From positions 1,488,001 to 1,552,000 of the forward strand of contig NZ_CP045725.1 of NCBI RefSeq assembly GCF_009646095.1: 64,000 bases of DNA. Direction: 5' to 3'. Numbering within the stretch: position 1 is the stretch's first letter; each line of letters starts with the position of its first letter. The notes beneath the pieces were generated by a model that ran no database searches, was not told the origin of the DNA, and saw only the letters and a program-made list of their open reading frames with translations. Shown in pieces: positions 8,426 through 21,858 of the stretch. This stretch comes from Raineyella fluvialis (lineage in GTDB: Bacteria; Actinomycetota; Actinomycetes; Propionibacteriales; Propionibacteriaceae). The translations under genes were made by a program, and so were the position numbers.

Positions 8426-9622
8426 ATGTACGAAAGGAACGGTTATGGATGGCGTGGTGGGTCAGCCGTGGTGAGGCCCTCTCCCGTCGCGGCGTCTGCG
8501 GTCATCCAGTCGATCCGGCGGCTGGGCCCGGTCCTGCGCCAGGATCTCGTCCGCGACACGCACGTGAGCACCGCGACGGTGGCGCGCACCGTCAGCTCGC
8601 TGCTGGCGGCCGGACTGATCCGGGAACGTCCCGACCTTGTGCCGTCGGGCGTGGCCGGGCGCCCGTCCCTGCCGCTCGAGATCGACGGCCGACGCCACGC
8701 AGTGCTGGGCCTCCACGTCGGAAAGCATGTCCTGACCACCGCCCTTGCGTCGATCGACGGCAGGGTGCTGGTCACCGGCCGCAGCAGCGGCGGACCGGAC
8801 GGGACGCGCAGCGGAGCAGCACCCGACCCCGTCCAGGTCATCAGCCGCGCTCTGCTCCGCTGCGCGTCCCGATTTCCGCGTCATCGGGTGCTGACCATCG
8901 GCCTCGTCGGGCCGTGGGGTGACGTGCCCTGGGACCCGGCCGACCTGCGTGACCGCGTGCAGCGGTCGACCGACCTCCCGGTCGCGGTGACGGACCATGT
9001 GGCCGCCCTGGCCGCCGCCGACCTGCTGAGCCGCCCCGGGCGTACGGACGGCTCGACGCTCTACCTCTATGCACGCGACACGATGGGCTTCGTCCTCGTC
9101 CGCGACGGACGGTTACCCGAGGACGGGAAGGCAGGGCGGCTCACCCACCTGCCGACCGGCGGCGATGTCCCCTGCGGGTGCGGTGAGGTCGGTTGCCTCG
9201 GGGTGAGTGCCGGCGACACCCCACTGGCGGTGCGGGCCCACCGTGCCGGGGTGGTCGACAGACCGGCCATCGCCGCCGTCGTCGCGGCCGCGCGGGGCGG
9301 CGACCCCGCGGCGCTCGCCCTGTTGCGGGAGCGGGCCCGCATCCTGGGGCGCGCCACCGGGGTGCTTCGCGACATGCTGCATCCCGACCGCATCGTCGTC
9401 GCCGGGCAGGCCTTCACCGGCTTCCCGGCGGTCTACGAGGACGTCCTCGCCGCCTTCAGGGCATCCACGACGTCGGCCTCCGGCCAGACACCGGTCGACC
9501 TGCACGGACTCGCCCACTCACCGACCGCGGTCCAGGCCGTCGCGGCCACTTCCTGCGCGCTTCGGCTGCTCTACGCCGATCCGCTGGCCGTGGTGGGGGA
9601 GACCCGGGCGCTCAGTGCGTGA
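8426..9622 (+). CDS. ROK family protein, probable transcriptional regulator without kinase activity
   Basis: About 398 residues from the ATG at 8426; GTG at 8468 or 8471 are alternative starts. A helix-turn-helix ([20 protein letters not shown]) is followed by a ROK fold. The cysteine motif is present as [10 protein letters not shown], with Gly instead of the usual final Glu, and the phosphate-binding DxGxT loop is replaced by LHVGKHVLT, so ATP-dependent sugar kinase activity is unlikely. It is divergent from the TauD-like gene and its end overlaps the convergent DHODH-like gene by 11 bp. It probably regulates one of these neighbours; the ligand is unknown. Confidence 0.8.
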   Translation: MYERNGYGWRGGSAVVRPSPVAASAVIQSIRRLGPVLRQDLVRDTHVSTATVARTVSSLLAAGLIRERPDLVPSGVAGRPSLPLEIDGRRHAVLGLHVGKHVLTTALASIDGRVLVTGRSSGGPDGTRSGAAPDPVQVISRALLRCASRFPRHRVLTIGLVGPWGDVPWDPADLRDRVQRSTDLPVAVTDHVAALAAADLLSRPGRTDGSTLYLYARDTMGFVLVRDGRLPEDGKAGRLTHLPTGGDVPCGCGEVGCLGVSAGDTPLAVRAHRAGVVDRPAIAAVVAAARGGDPAALALLRERARILGRATGVLRDMLHPDRIVVAGQAFTGFPAVYEDVLAAFRASTTSASGQTPVDLHGLAHSPTAVQAVAATSCALRLLYADPLAVVGETRALSA

Positions 9623-10606
9623 CGATCTCCCGGTACTGGCTCCGTTCGTACGAGGACGGATCCGGCACCGACGCGGCCGACATCGAGCCGCGCAGCTGGT
9701 CCACCGAGTCGTACTCGTTGTCGATCAGCCAGCCCCGCAGCCCGTCGAGCATCCGCGTGATGGCGGCGGGGCCGTCCTGGATCACCGCCGCCGTCGTACA
9801 CGCCACGTCGGCCCCGACCAGCAGCGCCTTGGCGACGTCCTCCCAGCTGTGCACGCCTCCGGTCGCCGCCAACCCAACAGTGGGCAGTTGGGCCCGAAGG
9901 ATGCCGAGCCAGCGCAGCGACAGGCGTAGATCGGCGGAGGTGGACAGCGCCAGCCGCGGGGTCACCGCGAGCCTGTCGAGGTCGATGTCGGGGGCGTAGA
10001 AGCGGTTGAAGACGACGAACCCGTCGGCCCCCTCGCGTGCGGCGCCGGCAGCGAAGTGCGCGAAGGAGGAGTAGAACGGCGACACCTTGACCGCGAGCGG
10101 GATGTCGACCGAGCTGCGGACCGCGGAGATGACGTCGAGCTGGCGGGCCTCGACGTCCGCGGCCGACAGGGCCGGGTCGGCCGCGACCGTGTAGAGGTTG
10201 AGTTCCAGCGCGTCCGCGCCGACCTCCGCCATCATCCGCGCGTACCGCTCCCACGACCCGTGATGGGTGGCGTTGAGCGAAGCGATCACCGGGACGTCCA
10301 GCGCGGCCCTCGCCTCCTCCAGGAGACGCAGGTGGTGCCCGGCGCCGAGCTCCGGCAGTTCCATGGTCGGCAGCGGCCCCGTGGCGAACTCGGCGAACGC
10401 GTCGCCGGCGTCCATCGACTCGGCCAGCCGCAGCTCCTCCTCGAGCACGTCCTCCTCGAACAGACTGGGCAGCACCACCGCGGCGGCGCCGGCGTCCTGC
10501 AGGGCCAGCAGCGTGTCGACGTGGCGGGTCAGCGGCCCCGCCGAGGCGATCACCGGCCCCGAGAGGGGCAGGCCGAGATACGTCGTCGCGAGGACGGGCT
10601 CGGTGG

Positions 10607-10610
<4 letters not shown>
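9612..10610 (-). CDS. Dihydroorotate dehydrogenase-like FMN protein
   Basis: 332 residues of the DHODH-like TIM barrel. Visible features are the N-terminal TTYLGLPLSGPVIASAGPLT, the FMN-contacting KVSPFYSS lysine region, and the C-terminal glycine loops GGVHSWEDVAKALLVGADV. Proteins of this type are annotated DHODH-like and often accompany pyruvate:ferredoxin oxidoreductase in anaerobe-like actinobacteria; the true substrate is not established. Its start overlaps the nifJ stop by 4 bp, so the two are translationally coupled. The local pyrimidine context expected of pyrD is absent, so I do not give that symbol. Confidence 0.82.
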
Positions 10611-14392
<3,782 letters not shown>

Positions 14393-14631
14393 ATGCCCTC
14401 CTACGACGCTTTGTAGGACATTGTGTCACTTCGGTGGTGAAGTGGCGGTCTGCAGTTCTTGGGGACCGGGGGCGGGTGGCCGGGATCCTTCCCGAGGTCC
14501 GCGGCGTCGGTGGCACCATGCGCGCCGCGGCAGGTCAGTAGTCGAAATTTTTGCTATAGGGGAGACCTATGGAAGGCGCTCGTCTGGCCGTGGTACCGCT
14601 GTCCCCGTCCTGGCCCAGTCAAAACCTGAGA

Positions 14632-14702
14632 GGCCGACGAATCTGCACGCGGCCGACGAATCTGCACGCGGCCGACGAATCTGCACGCGGCCGACGAATC
14701 TG
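14632..14702 (+). repeat. 19-bp tandem repeat, three full copies plus a partial
   Basis: The unit GGCCGACGAATCTGCACGC occurs at 14632-14650, 14651-14669 and 14670-14688 without mismatch, and its first 14 bases recur at 14689-14702. There are no spacers, so it is not a CRISPR array. It lies inside the composite palindromic element. Confidence 0.9.
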
Positions 14703-14795
14703 AACCTCGACGATCTACCAAGATCGGCCCGCCTGAGATTCATCAGCGAGCTTGAGAATGATCGGCGCGGCTGAGTTTGGTCGGCCAGGACGCTC

Positions 14796-14847
14796 TCGAA
14801 CCCCGCCTTCGAGCCCAGCCTTCGAGCCCCGCCTTCGAGCTCCGCCT
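14796..14847 (+). repeat. 13-bp tandem repeat, four copies
   Basis: Four consecutive units of consensus TCGAGCCCCGCCT run from 14796 to 14847, each differing by at most one base. They lie 90 bp after the 19-bp repeat, inside the same element. Confidence 0.85.
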
Positions 14848-15060
14848 CGACGCCCTCCATGAGCCAGAGACCGAGCCGCAAAGCCCCGAGCTGCCGGAAA
14901 GCCCTTTCCATAGGGCAAACCTATGACGGAATTGTCTATCACTGACCCTGCTGACGTGGTCTGAGGCGGCCGCGCCGCACGACGAGAGCGTGGCGGAATG
15001 CATACCCATCCGGGCGGCGTTGGACTGACGCATGACCCGCCTGCCCCGAGGATGGAAACC

Positions 15061-15489
15061 ATGGCCAGCAACGTCATCACGTGCCCGTCCTGCGGCACTC
15101 GCAACCGGGTGCCTGCCGCCGCCCAAGGGGTGCCGAAGTGCTCCCACTGCCACGAGCCGCTGCCGTGGATCGCCACCGCCGACGACGAGACCATCCAGCA
15201 AGTGATCAACTCCTCCAAGGTCCCCGTCGTCCTCGACCTGTGGGCACCGTGGTGCGGCCCCTGTCGGATGGTCTCACCGGCGCTGGAGACCCTGGCCCGG
15301 GAGCGGGCCGGCCGGCTGAAGCTGGTCAAGGTCAACGTGGACAACTCCCCACGGACGCAGGCCCGCTACCAGGTCCAGTCCATCCCGACGCTGATGATCT
15401 TCGACAAGGGCAAGCAGGTCGCACGGCAGAGCGGAGCGATGCCCCTCAACCGACTGCGGGCCTGGCTCGACCGATCCCTGAAGGCCTGA
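15061..15489 (+). CDS. trxC: Thioredoxin with N-terminal zinc-finger-like domain (TrxC-like)
   Basis: 142 residues. The N-terminal 40 residues carry two cysteine pairs (CPSCG and CSHC) like the zinc domain of thioredoxin 2. The thioredoxin fold follows, with active site WAPWCGPC, then KVNVD, and the cis-proline in IPTLMIF. It reduces protein disulfides in the cytoplasm. I start at ATG 15061 (MASN); an ATG at 15052 is possible. The three genes downstream are the Memo cluster after a 120-bp gap, so co-transcription is uncertain. Confidence 0.9.
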   Translation: MASNVITCPSCGTRNRVPAAAQGVPKCSHCHEPLPWIATADDETIQQVINSSKVPVVLDLWAPWCGPCRMVSPALETLARERAGRLKLVKVNVDNSPRTQARYQVQSIPTLMIFDKGKQVARQSGAMPLNRLRAWLDRSLKA

Positions 15490-15610
15490 TCGGCATGGTC
15501 CACGGCTCGGCGGGGGAGCCCGGAGGTTCGTCGTACGACCCTCCCGTGGACCGGTCCCCGGATAAACTGGCAGTCCACCCTGAGTGCCAGCGCTGCACGT
15601 GGAGGCCGTG

Positions 15611-16465
15611 ATGCAGACCGTACGTCCGCCGGCCGTTGCCGGCACTTTCTATCCGGGGGACCGTGCCGCGCTCGAGTCGATGATTGCGGGACTGCTCTCC
15701 GAGGCACGCGCCGAGTTGCCTGCCGAGGATGAGCGCGGTCCCGTGCCGAAGGCGCTGATTTCCCCCCATGCCGGTTACATCTACTCCGGCCCGACCGCCG
15801 CGCGGGGCTACGTACGTCTCGACCCTGCGCGCGAGACGATCCACCGCGTGGTGCTGCTGGGGCCTGTCCACCATGTCCCCATCCGCGGGCTGGCGCTGCC
15901 CGGGGCCCGGTTCCTACGGACGCCGTTGGGAGACGTCCCCGTCGAGGTGCCCGACGTGCTGGGCACGCTGCGCCAGGTCGACACCGACGTCGAGGCCCAC
16001 CGCTGGGAGCACTCGCTCGAGGTGCAGTTGCCGTTCCTGCAGACGGTGCTGGCCGAGTTCGCCGTGGTGCCGCTGGTCGTCGGACAGGCCTCCCCCGAGT
16101 CGGTCGCCGAGGTGATCGAAGCACTCTGGGGCGGCCCGGAGACGCTCGTGGTGGTCAGCTCGGATCTGTCCCATTATCTGCGCTACGCCACGGCCAACGG
16201 CATCGACACCGCGACGGTCGACCGGATCCTCTCCCTCGAGGGGCCGCTGGAGTCGCGGCAGGCCTGCGGCGCCTCCCCGGCGAACGGGCTGCTCACACTG
16301 GCTCCGCGTCGTACGTTGCGGCCGGTGCTCTACGACCGTCGCACCTCCGGCGACACCGCCGGTGACAAGGACCGGGTCGTCGGCTACGCCTCGATCGGCT
16401 TCCACGAGCCCATCACGGGAGCCCGAGCCGGAACCGAGCCTGGCTCGGGAGACGGTGCCGCATGA
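15611..16465 (+). CDS. amrB: AmmeMemoRadiSam system protein B (Memo family)
   Basis: 284 residues, starting at an ATG with GGAGG six bases upstream. Memo-family signatures include the N-terminal RPPAVAGTFYPGD, ISPHAGYIYSGPTAARGY, VVLLGPVHH, EHSLEVQLPFLQ and SSDLSHY; their histidines match the metal-site positions of human MEMO1-like proteins, related to class III extradiol dioxygenases. The biochemical role of bacterial members is not established. The stop overlaps the AMMECR1-like gene by 4 bp (ATGA), and the radical SAM gene follows, giving a B-A-radical SAM operon. Confidence 0.93.
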   Translation: MQTVRPPAVAGTFYPGDRAALESMIAGLLSEARAELPAEDERGPVPKALISPHAGYIYSGPTAARGYVRLDPARETIHRVVLLGPVHHVPIRGLALPGARFLRTPLGDVPVEVPDVLGTLRQVDTDVEAHRWEHSLEVQLPFLQTVLAEFAVVPLVVGQASPESVAEVIEALWGGPETLVVVSSDLSHYLRYATANGIDTATVDRILSLEGPLESRQACGASPANGLLTLAPRRTLRPVLYDRRTSGDTAGDKDRVVGYASIGFHEPITGARAGTEPGSGDGAA

Positions 16466-17076
16466 GCGGTGCGCTGCCGGACGACGCGGGCCGGGTGCTG
16501 CTGCCCCTGGCCCGCGAGGCCATCGCGGAACACCTGCGCCTCCAGGTGGGCGTTGAGGACGGGTTCGAGGCGCCGTACGGTGCGCCCGAGGCACCCAACT
16601 GGGAGGTCGACGAGCATCCGGCCTGGCTCGACGCGCCGGGCGCGACGTTCGTCACCCTCACCATCGACGGGGAGCTGCGCGGCTGCATCGGCACCCTGGA
16701 GGCGTTCCGGTCGTTGGAGGAGGACGTCCGGCGTAACGCGGTCAACGCCGCGTTCAGGGATCCACGCTTCGCGCCGTTGGGGCCCGAGGAGTTCGACCTC
16801 GTCCGGGTCGAGGTGTCGGTGCTGTCGGCCCCTGTCCCGCTCGACGACGTCCGCTCGGAGGCCGAGGCGATCGCGCGGCTGCGGCCAGGCGTGGACGGGG
16901 TCATCCTGCGTTCGGGATCTCATCGCGCGACCTTCCTGCCCCAGGTGTGGGACCACATCCCCGCGCCGAAGGACTTCCTCGCCCACCTGCGTCGCAAGGC
17001 CGGACTACGGCCCGACCACTGGGACGAGCACACCCGCATCGAGCGCTACACCGTCCGAGCGTGGGAGGAGGAGTGA
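16462..17076 (+). CDS. amrA: AmmeMemoRadiSam system protein A (AMMECR1 domain)
   Basis: 204 residues with the AMMECR1 signature: GATFVTLTIDGELRGCIGTL at about 55-74, then VRRNAVNAAFRDPRF and ISVLS-like VEVSVLSAPVPL. It overlaps the Memo gene (ATGA) and the radical SAM gene (GTGA), so the three are made together. The molecular function is unknown in bacteria. Length matches the family. Confidence 0.93.
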   Translation: MSGALPDDAGRVLLPLAREAIAEHLRLQVGVEDGFEAPYGAPEAPNWEVDEHPAWLDAPGATFVTLTIDGELRGCIGTLEAFRSLEEDVRRNAVNAAFRDPRFAPLGPEEFDLVRVEVSVLSAPVPLDDVRSEAEAIARLRPGVDGVILRSGSHRATFLPQVWDHIPAPKDFLAHLRRKAGLRPDHWDEHTRIERYTVRAWEEE

Positions 17077-18290
17077 CCCAGCACATGCCCGGAGAGTCCT
17101 TCCCGGCCCGGTGGTGGCACCCCGCCGAGGACGGGCGACTGGTCTGCGACGTCTGCCCGCGGGCGTGCGCCCTGACCGACGGCCAGGCGGGGATCTGCAC
17201 CGTACGCGCCCGTGAGGGCGACAAGCTGGTCCTCACCACGTACGGCCGCGGCGCGGGGTTCTGCATCGACGCTGTGGAGCGCCGGCCGCTCTACCACTTC
17301 CTGCCCGGTTCGGCGGGGCTGTGCCTCGGGACGGCCGGCTGCAACCTCAACTGCCGCACCTGCCGGGTCTGGCGGCCCGAGACCGTCGCGCAGGTCACCG
17401 GGCTGCTCGAGGATGCCTCTCCGCTGGCGGTCGCCGGTCTGGCCGCCGATTGGCGGTGCGCCAGCGTCGCCTTCACCTACAACGACCCGGTGATCTACGC
17501 GGAGTACGCGATCGCCGTCGCCCGGGTGGCCCACGTGCTGGGCCTGCGGACGATCGCCGTGACGGCCGGGTACATGGAACGGGCGGTGCGCCGCGACTTC
17601 TTCGGCATGATGGACGCCGCCCTGATCGAGCTCAAGGTGTTCGACGCGGAGGCGCACCTGCGCTACGCCGGCGGGGACCTGCAGACCGTCCTCGACACCC
17701 TCGTCCACGTCCGCCACAGCCGGACCTGGCTGGAGATGAGCACCCTGCTCGTGCCCGGGCTGAACGATGATCCCGCGCAGCTCTGGGCTATGTGCACCTG
17801 GATCCGCGCCGAACTGGGCCCCGACGTCCCGCTGCACTTCTCCACCCTGGGGACGAGCCAGCGTCGGCCCGCACCAGGCCCCGCCGGCCGGTCGGGGACC
17901 GGCGCCGCCTCGCACGGTGTGCCGGCGGCTCGTACGCATCCGGCCTCGCCGACGCGGCAGACTCCACGGGCGCCGCAGACCCGACCCACGCCCCAGACCC
18001 CCACGCCACAGACCCCGCCCGACGACCGGGCCCATCTGGTGATGGCCCGCGAGATCGCGCTGGAGTGCGGGCTGAACTACGTCTACACCGGCCTCGCGGA
18101 CGTCCCGGAGGGTCGGACCACCCACTGCCCCTCGTGCCGAGCGGTCCTGATCGAGCGCGACGCCGTGATCCGGCGCTATCGCCTGACCTCCGAGGGTCGC
18201 TGCCCGGAGTGCCGGGCACCCGTCCCCGGCGTCTTCGCCGACCGGGCGGGCGAGTCCGGGGCGCGGAAGATCCCGGTCCGGGTCACCTGA
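17073..18290 (+). CDS. amrS: AmmeMemoRadiSam system radical SAM enzyme, with unusual insertion
   Basis: 405 residues from a GTG overlapping the AMMECR1 stop, with GGAGGAG upstream. The radical SAM cysteines C90, C94 and C97 (CNLNCRTC) bind the [4Fe-4S] cluster that activates S-adenosylmethionine. N-terminal CDVCPRACALTDGQAGICTVR and the C-terminal YVYTGLADVP and CPSC...CPEC segments match the family. Around 260-315 a Pro/Thr/Arg/Gln-rich low-complexity stretch replaces the usual segment after the last barrel strands (normally a HVSRFHP-type motif), so only HFSTLGTSQ remains. Whether this abolishes activity is unclear. The substrate of the family is unknown. Confidence 0.88.
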   Translation: MTQHMPGESFPARWWHPAEDGRLVCDVCPRACALTDGQAGICTVRAREGDKLVLTTYGRGAGFCIDAVERRPLYHFLPGSAGLCLGTAGCNLNCRTCRVWRPETVAQVTGLLEDASPLAVAGLAADWRCASVAFTYNDPVIYAEYAIAVARVAHVLGLRTIAVTAGYMERAVRRDFFGMMDAALIELKVFDAEAHLRYAGGDLQTVLDTLVHVRHSRTWLEMSTLLVPGLNDDPAQLWAMCTWIRAELGPDVPLHFSTLGTSQRRPAPGPAGRSGTGAASHGVPAARTHPASPTRQTPRAPQTRPTPQTPTPQTPPDDRAHLVMAREIALECGLNYVYTGLADVPEGRTTHCPSCRAVLIERDAVIRRYRLTSEGRCPECRAPVPGVFADRAGESGARKIPVRVT

Positions 18291-18350
18291 GCCACCCGAC
18301 GGGCATGCCTGGGGAGGACGGCGACTCGAGGTCGGTTGTCTTTCTGATGA

Positions 18351-18369
18351 GCATAGGTCTTCCCTATGA
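18351..18369. repeat. CATAGG-N5-CCTATG palindrome (copy 5) between convergent genes
   Basis: GCATAGG at 18351-18357, spacer TCTTC, CCTATGA at 18363-18369. It lies in the 117-bp gap between the ends of the radical SAM gene and ilvD, where a bidirectional terminator would be expected. It is the only copy with a pyrimidine spacer on the + strand. Confidence 0.75.
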
Positions 18370-18407
18370 CCTTGCGGTGGAGCACAGCCGCAGGCGCGCT
18401 CTCACGC

Positions 18408-20096
18408 TCAGCTCGTGACGGCCCCCTCCGACGCCGAGTGGACCAGCCGGCTGTACTTCGCCAGGACCCCGTGGGTGTAGCGGTGCGGCACCGGCGTCCA
18501 ACCGTCCCGCCGGGCCGCAAGCTCGTCCGGGTCGACCAACAGGTCGAGCGTACGGGCGGCGATGTCCACCCGGATCCGGTCCCCGTCGCGGACGAAGGCG
18601 ATCGGGCCGCCGTCGACGGCCTCAGGGGCGAGGTGACCGATGCACAGGCCCGTCGTGCCGCCGGAGAACCGCCCGTCGGTCAGCAGCAGCACGTCCTTGC
18701 CCAGCCCGGCACCTTTGATCGCCCCGGTGATGGCGAGCATCTCCCGCATGCCGGGCCCGCCCTTGGGTCCCTCGTACCGGATCACCACGACGTCGCCCTT
18801 CTGCAGCCGGCCCTGGTCGAGGGCGTCCATCGCCGCCTGCTCACGCTCGAACACCCGCGCCGGCCCCTCGAAGACCTCCGCGTCGAACCCTGCCGACTTC
18901 ACCACCGCCCCGTCGGGGGCCAGGGATCCCTGCAGGATCGCGATCCCGCCGGTGGGGTGCAGCGGGCGGTCCATCGCCCGGATCACCTTGCCGTCCAGCG
19001 GTCGCGGACCGATCTCCTCGAGGTTCTCGGCGAGCGTACGACCGGTCACCGTCAACGCGTCGCCGTGCAGCAGCCCGGCCCCGAGCAGCGCGGCCATCAC
19101 CACGGGGATGCCGCCGTGGAAGTCCATGTCGGCCATCACGTACTTCCCGAACGGCTTCATGTCGGCCAGGTGCGGCACCCGATCACCGATCCGGTTGAAG
19201 TCGGTGAGCTGCAGGTCCACGTCCGCCTCGTGGGCGATGGCGAGCAGGTGCAGCACCGCGTTGGTTGATCCGCCGAGCGCCATCAGCAGCGTGATCGCGT
19301 TCTCGAAGGCGGCCCGGGTGAGGATGTCGCGGGCGGTGATGCCCTGGCGCAGCAGTTCGACGACTGCCTCGCCCGAGCGATGGGCGTACGTGTCCCGGCG
19401 CCGGTCAGCGGCCGGCGGGGCCGCGGAACCGGGCAGGCTCATGCCGAGGGCCTCGGCGAGGGAGGCCATCGTGTTCGCCGTGTACATGCCACCGCAGGCA
19501 CCCTCGCCGGGACAGATCGCGCGTTCGATCGCGTCCAGGTCCTGGCGGCTGAGCAGCCCTGCCTGACAGGCGCCGGCGGCCTCGAACCCGTCGATCAGCG
19601 TCACCTCCCGCTCGGTCCCGTCACTCAGCAGTGCCTTGCCGGGGGCGATGGAGCCCGCGTAGAGGAAGACGGCGGCCAGGTCGAGCCGGGCAGCGGCCAT
19701 CAGCATCCCCGGCAGGGACTTGTCGCAGCCGGCGAGGAGCACCGAACCGTCCAGCCGTTCCGCCGACATGACCGTCTCCACCGAGTCGGCGATCACCTCG
19801 CGCGACACCAGGGAGAAGTGCATCCCCTCGTGCCCCATCGAGATGCCATCGGACACCGAGATGGTGCCGAACTCCAGCGGATACCCACCGCCGGCATGCA
19901 CCCCCTCCTTGGCCGCCTTCCCCAGCCGCTCGAGGGAGAGGTTGCAGGGGGTGATCTCGTTCCAGGAACTCGCGATGCCGATCTGGGGCTTGTCCCAGTC
20001 GTCGTCGCCCATGCCCACAGCGCGGAGCATGCCGCGGCTGGCGGTGGCGTGGATGCCGTCGGTGACGACGCGGCTGCGGGGCTTGATGTCGGGCAT
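18408..20096 (-). CDS. ilvD: Dihydroxy-acid dehydratase
   Basis: 562 residues, the normal length. It dehydrates 2,3-dihydroxy-3-methyl acids to 2-oxo acids in valine and isoleucine synthesis, using an Fe-S cluster. Signatures: CDKSLPGML near 130, [14 protein letters not shown] near 200, and the C-terminal [23 protein letters not shown]-terminal [20 protein letters not shown] is typical. It stands alone here, not with ilvBNC. The short gap to its convergent neighbour holds a CATAGG palindrome. Confidence 0.97.
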   Translation of the reverse strand: MPDIKPRSRVVTDGIHATASRGMLRAVGMGDDDWDKPQIGIASSWNEITPCNLSLERLGKAAKEGVHAGGGYPLEFGTISVSDGISMGHEGMHFSLVSREVIADSVETVMSAERLDGSVLLAGCDKSLPGMLMAAARLDLAAVFLYAGSIAPGKALLSDGTEREVTLIDGFEAAGACQAGLLSRQDLDAIERAICPGEGACGGMYTANTMASLAEALGMSLPGSAAPPAADRRRDTYAHRSGEAVVELLRQGITARDILTRAAFENAITLLMALGGSTNAVLHLLAIAHEADVDLQLTDFNRIGDRVPHLADMKPFGKYVMADMDFHGGIPVVMAALLGAGLLHGDALTVTGRTLAENLEEIGPRPLDGKVIRAMDRPLHPTGGIAILQGSLAPDGAVVKSAGFDAEVFEGPARVFEREQAAMDALDQGRLQKGDVVVIRYEGPKGGPGMREMLAITGAIKGAGLGKDVLLLTDGRFSGGTTGLCIGHLAPEAVDGGPIAFVRDGDRIRVDIAARTLDLLVDPDELAARRDGWTPVPHRYTHGVLAKYSRLVHSASEGAVTS

Positions 20097-20204
20097 GGTC
20101 TTCCTCGATCCGTGCGCGTGTGCCTCTGGTCACAGTACCGCCGTGAGTTTGTCAGCGGGGTCATCCGGAAGAACGGGAGGATTGCAGCGGACAGCTCCGG
20201 CAGC

Positions 20205-21833
20205 TCAGCTCGACGGCCCGGCGAAGGCCACACCCGTGAGGGCCGCGATGTCGGTCTTCCAGGTGGTGAGGTCGTCGGGCTGGAAGTCGCGCAGGTGGGA
20301 GTGCCCACAGGCCCGGGCCAGAGTCTGCATCAGCCCGGTCGTGGCCGCGAGGAACCTGGCCAGGCGCCGGGCGGACTCCTCGACCACCAGCCGGCTGCGG
20401 AGGTGCGGCTGTTGGGTGGCGATGCCGACGGGACAGTTGTTCGTGTGGCAGGCCCGCATCCCGAGGCAGCCGATGGCCTGCATGGCGCTGTTGCCCACCG
20501 CGACGGCGTCCGCCCCGAGCGCCAAGGCCTTGACGAAGTCCGTCTCGCGGCGCAGTCCGCCGGTGATCACCAGGGTCACGTCGCCGCGCCCGGACCGATC
20601 CAGGTGTCGCCGGGCCCGCGCCAGGGCAGGCATCGTGGGTACGGAGATGTGGTCGCGGAAGATCAGCGGCGCCGCGCCGGTCCCGCCGCCACGCCCGTCG
20701 AGGATGACGTAGTCGGCGCCCGCCTCGAGGACGAAGTCGAGATCCTGCTCGATGTGCTGAGCCGACAGCTTGAAGCCGATGGGGATCCCGCCGGTGACCT
20801 CGCGCACCTCGTCGGCGAGCGCCGCGAAGTCGTGCGGCGTCCGCAGGTCCGGGAACGCCGCCGGACTGATCGCGTCCTGCCCCGGTGACAGCCCCCGCAC
20901 GGCGGCGATCTCCGGGCTGACCTTCGCCGCGGGAAGCAACCCACCGGTGCCGGTCTTCGTCCCCTGCCCGACCTTGAAGTGGAAGGCCTGGCATGTGGCG
21001 GCCTTCTCCAGGCTCCAGCCGAAGCGCCCCGACGCCAGTTCGTAGAAGTAGCGGGAGTTGGCCTCCCGCTCCTCGGGCAGCATCCCACCCTCGCCCGAAC
21101 AGATGCCGGTCCCGGCCATCTCGGCCCCGCGGGCCAGGGCGAGTTTCGCCTCGCGGCTGAGGGCGCCGTAGCTCATGTCCGTGACGAGGATCGGGATCGC
21201 CAGCCTTAACGGCCGAGCGGCTCGGGGGCCGATCACCACGTCGGTGCCCACCTCGGCGTCGTCGGCCAGCGGTCGGCGCGCCACCTGGGCGGTCAGCAGT
21301 TGCAGGTCGTCCCAGCGGGGAAGATCGACGAGCGGCACGCCCATCGCCGCCACCTCGCCCTGATGCCCGATCCCGGTCAGGCCGTCGCGGGCGAGCATCT
21401 GGATATAGGCGTTCTGGGGCTCTTCGGGGCCGCCGTGGATGTCGGCGTACAGCCCTTGGTAGGCCTCGCGATCGTACGGCTGCGGATGCTCCCGCTCCCA
21501 GGCAGCGATCTCGGCCTCGTCGACCATCACCGCATCGGCCTCGATGTCGACCCAGGCGCTGAACTTCGCCAGCACCTCGTCATTGGCGTACGCGCTGACG
21601 CCGGTCTGGTAGCGGTAGTCCCACCCGTGCACGCCACAGACCAGGTCGTCACCCCGGATGAAGCCGTCGGCAAGCAGGGAGCCGCGGTGCAGGCATCGCC
21701 CGTAGAGCACGGAGACCGCGTCGTCGTGGCGGATCACCACCAGGTCGACGCCCGCGGCGAGCGCGTAGGTGGGCGTACGGTCGGCGAGTTCACTCCAGGT
21801 CGCGATCCTCACCGCTGACTGCTCGGGCGCCAT
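20205..21833 (-). CDS. Rieske [2Fe-2S] domain fused to an FMN glutamate synthase-like domain
   Basis: 542 residues. Residues 1-100 are a Rieske domain with CLHRGSLL and CGVHGWDY, the Cys/His pairs that bind a [2Fe-2S] cluster. Residues from about 150 are a glutamate synthase central/FMN barrel: DMSYGALSREAKLALARGA, GTGICSGEGGMLPEE, DGRGGGTGAAP, and the C-terminal cysteine set CLGMRACHTNNCPVGIAT, expected to hold a [3Fe-4S]-like cluster. There is no N-terminal glutamine amidotransferase domain, so it is not a standard GltB. The protein resembles stand-alone GltS-like oxidoreductases; the substrate is unknown. It is 108 bp upstream of ilvD on the same strand. Confidence 0.88.
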   Translation of the reverse strand: MAPEQSAVRIATWSELADRTPTYALAAGVDLVVIRHDDAVSVLYGRCLHRGSLLADGFIRGDDLVCGVHGWDYRYQTGVSAYANDEVLAKFSAWVDIEADAVMVDEAEIAAWEREHPQPYDREAYQGLYADIHGGPEEPQNAYIQMLARDGLTGIGHQGEVAAMGVPLVDLPRWDDLQLLTAQVARRPLADDAEVGTDVVIGPRAARPLRLAIPILVTDMSYGALSREAKLALARGAEMAGTGICSGEGGMLPEEREANSRYFYELASGRFGWSLEKAATCQAFHFKVGQGTKTGTGGLLPAAKVSPEIAAVRGLSPGQDAISPAAFPDLRTPHDFAALADEVREVTGGIPIGFKLSAQHIEQDLDFVLEAGADYVILDGRGGGTGAAPLIFRDHISVPTMPALARARRHLDRSGRGDVTLVITGGLRRETDFVKALALGADAVAVGNSAMQAIGCLGMRACHTNNCPVGIATQQPHLRSRLVVEESARRLARFLAATTGLMQTLARACGHSHLRDFQPDDLTTWKTDIAALTGVAFAGPSS

Positions 21834-21858
21834 GGCTCACCCTACCTCCGTGGCCCGC

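Larger units (their letters stand above)
14541..14938. repeat. Composite intergenic element bounded by inverted CATAGG palindromes, with internal tandem repeats
   Basis: This occupies most of the 660-bp gap between divergent nifJ and the thioredoxin gene. The left palindrome is at 14554-14572 (spacer GGAGA, preceded by GAAATTTTTG). The right is at 14908-14926 (spacer GCAAA, followed by GGAATTGTC). Both have A/T-rich sequence on the outside and GGAA-type sequence inside, as in the 7.1 kb element. Between them are a 19-bp and a 13-bp tandem repeat. No convincing ORF or RNA gene is seen. Confidence 0.7.

Noticed and set aside
14632-14702. CRISPR-like array of 19-bp repeats
   Set aside because: The units abut with no spacers, are too short and too few, and no cas gene is nearby.
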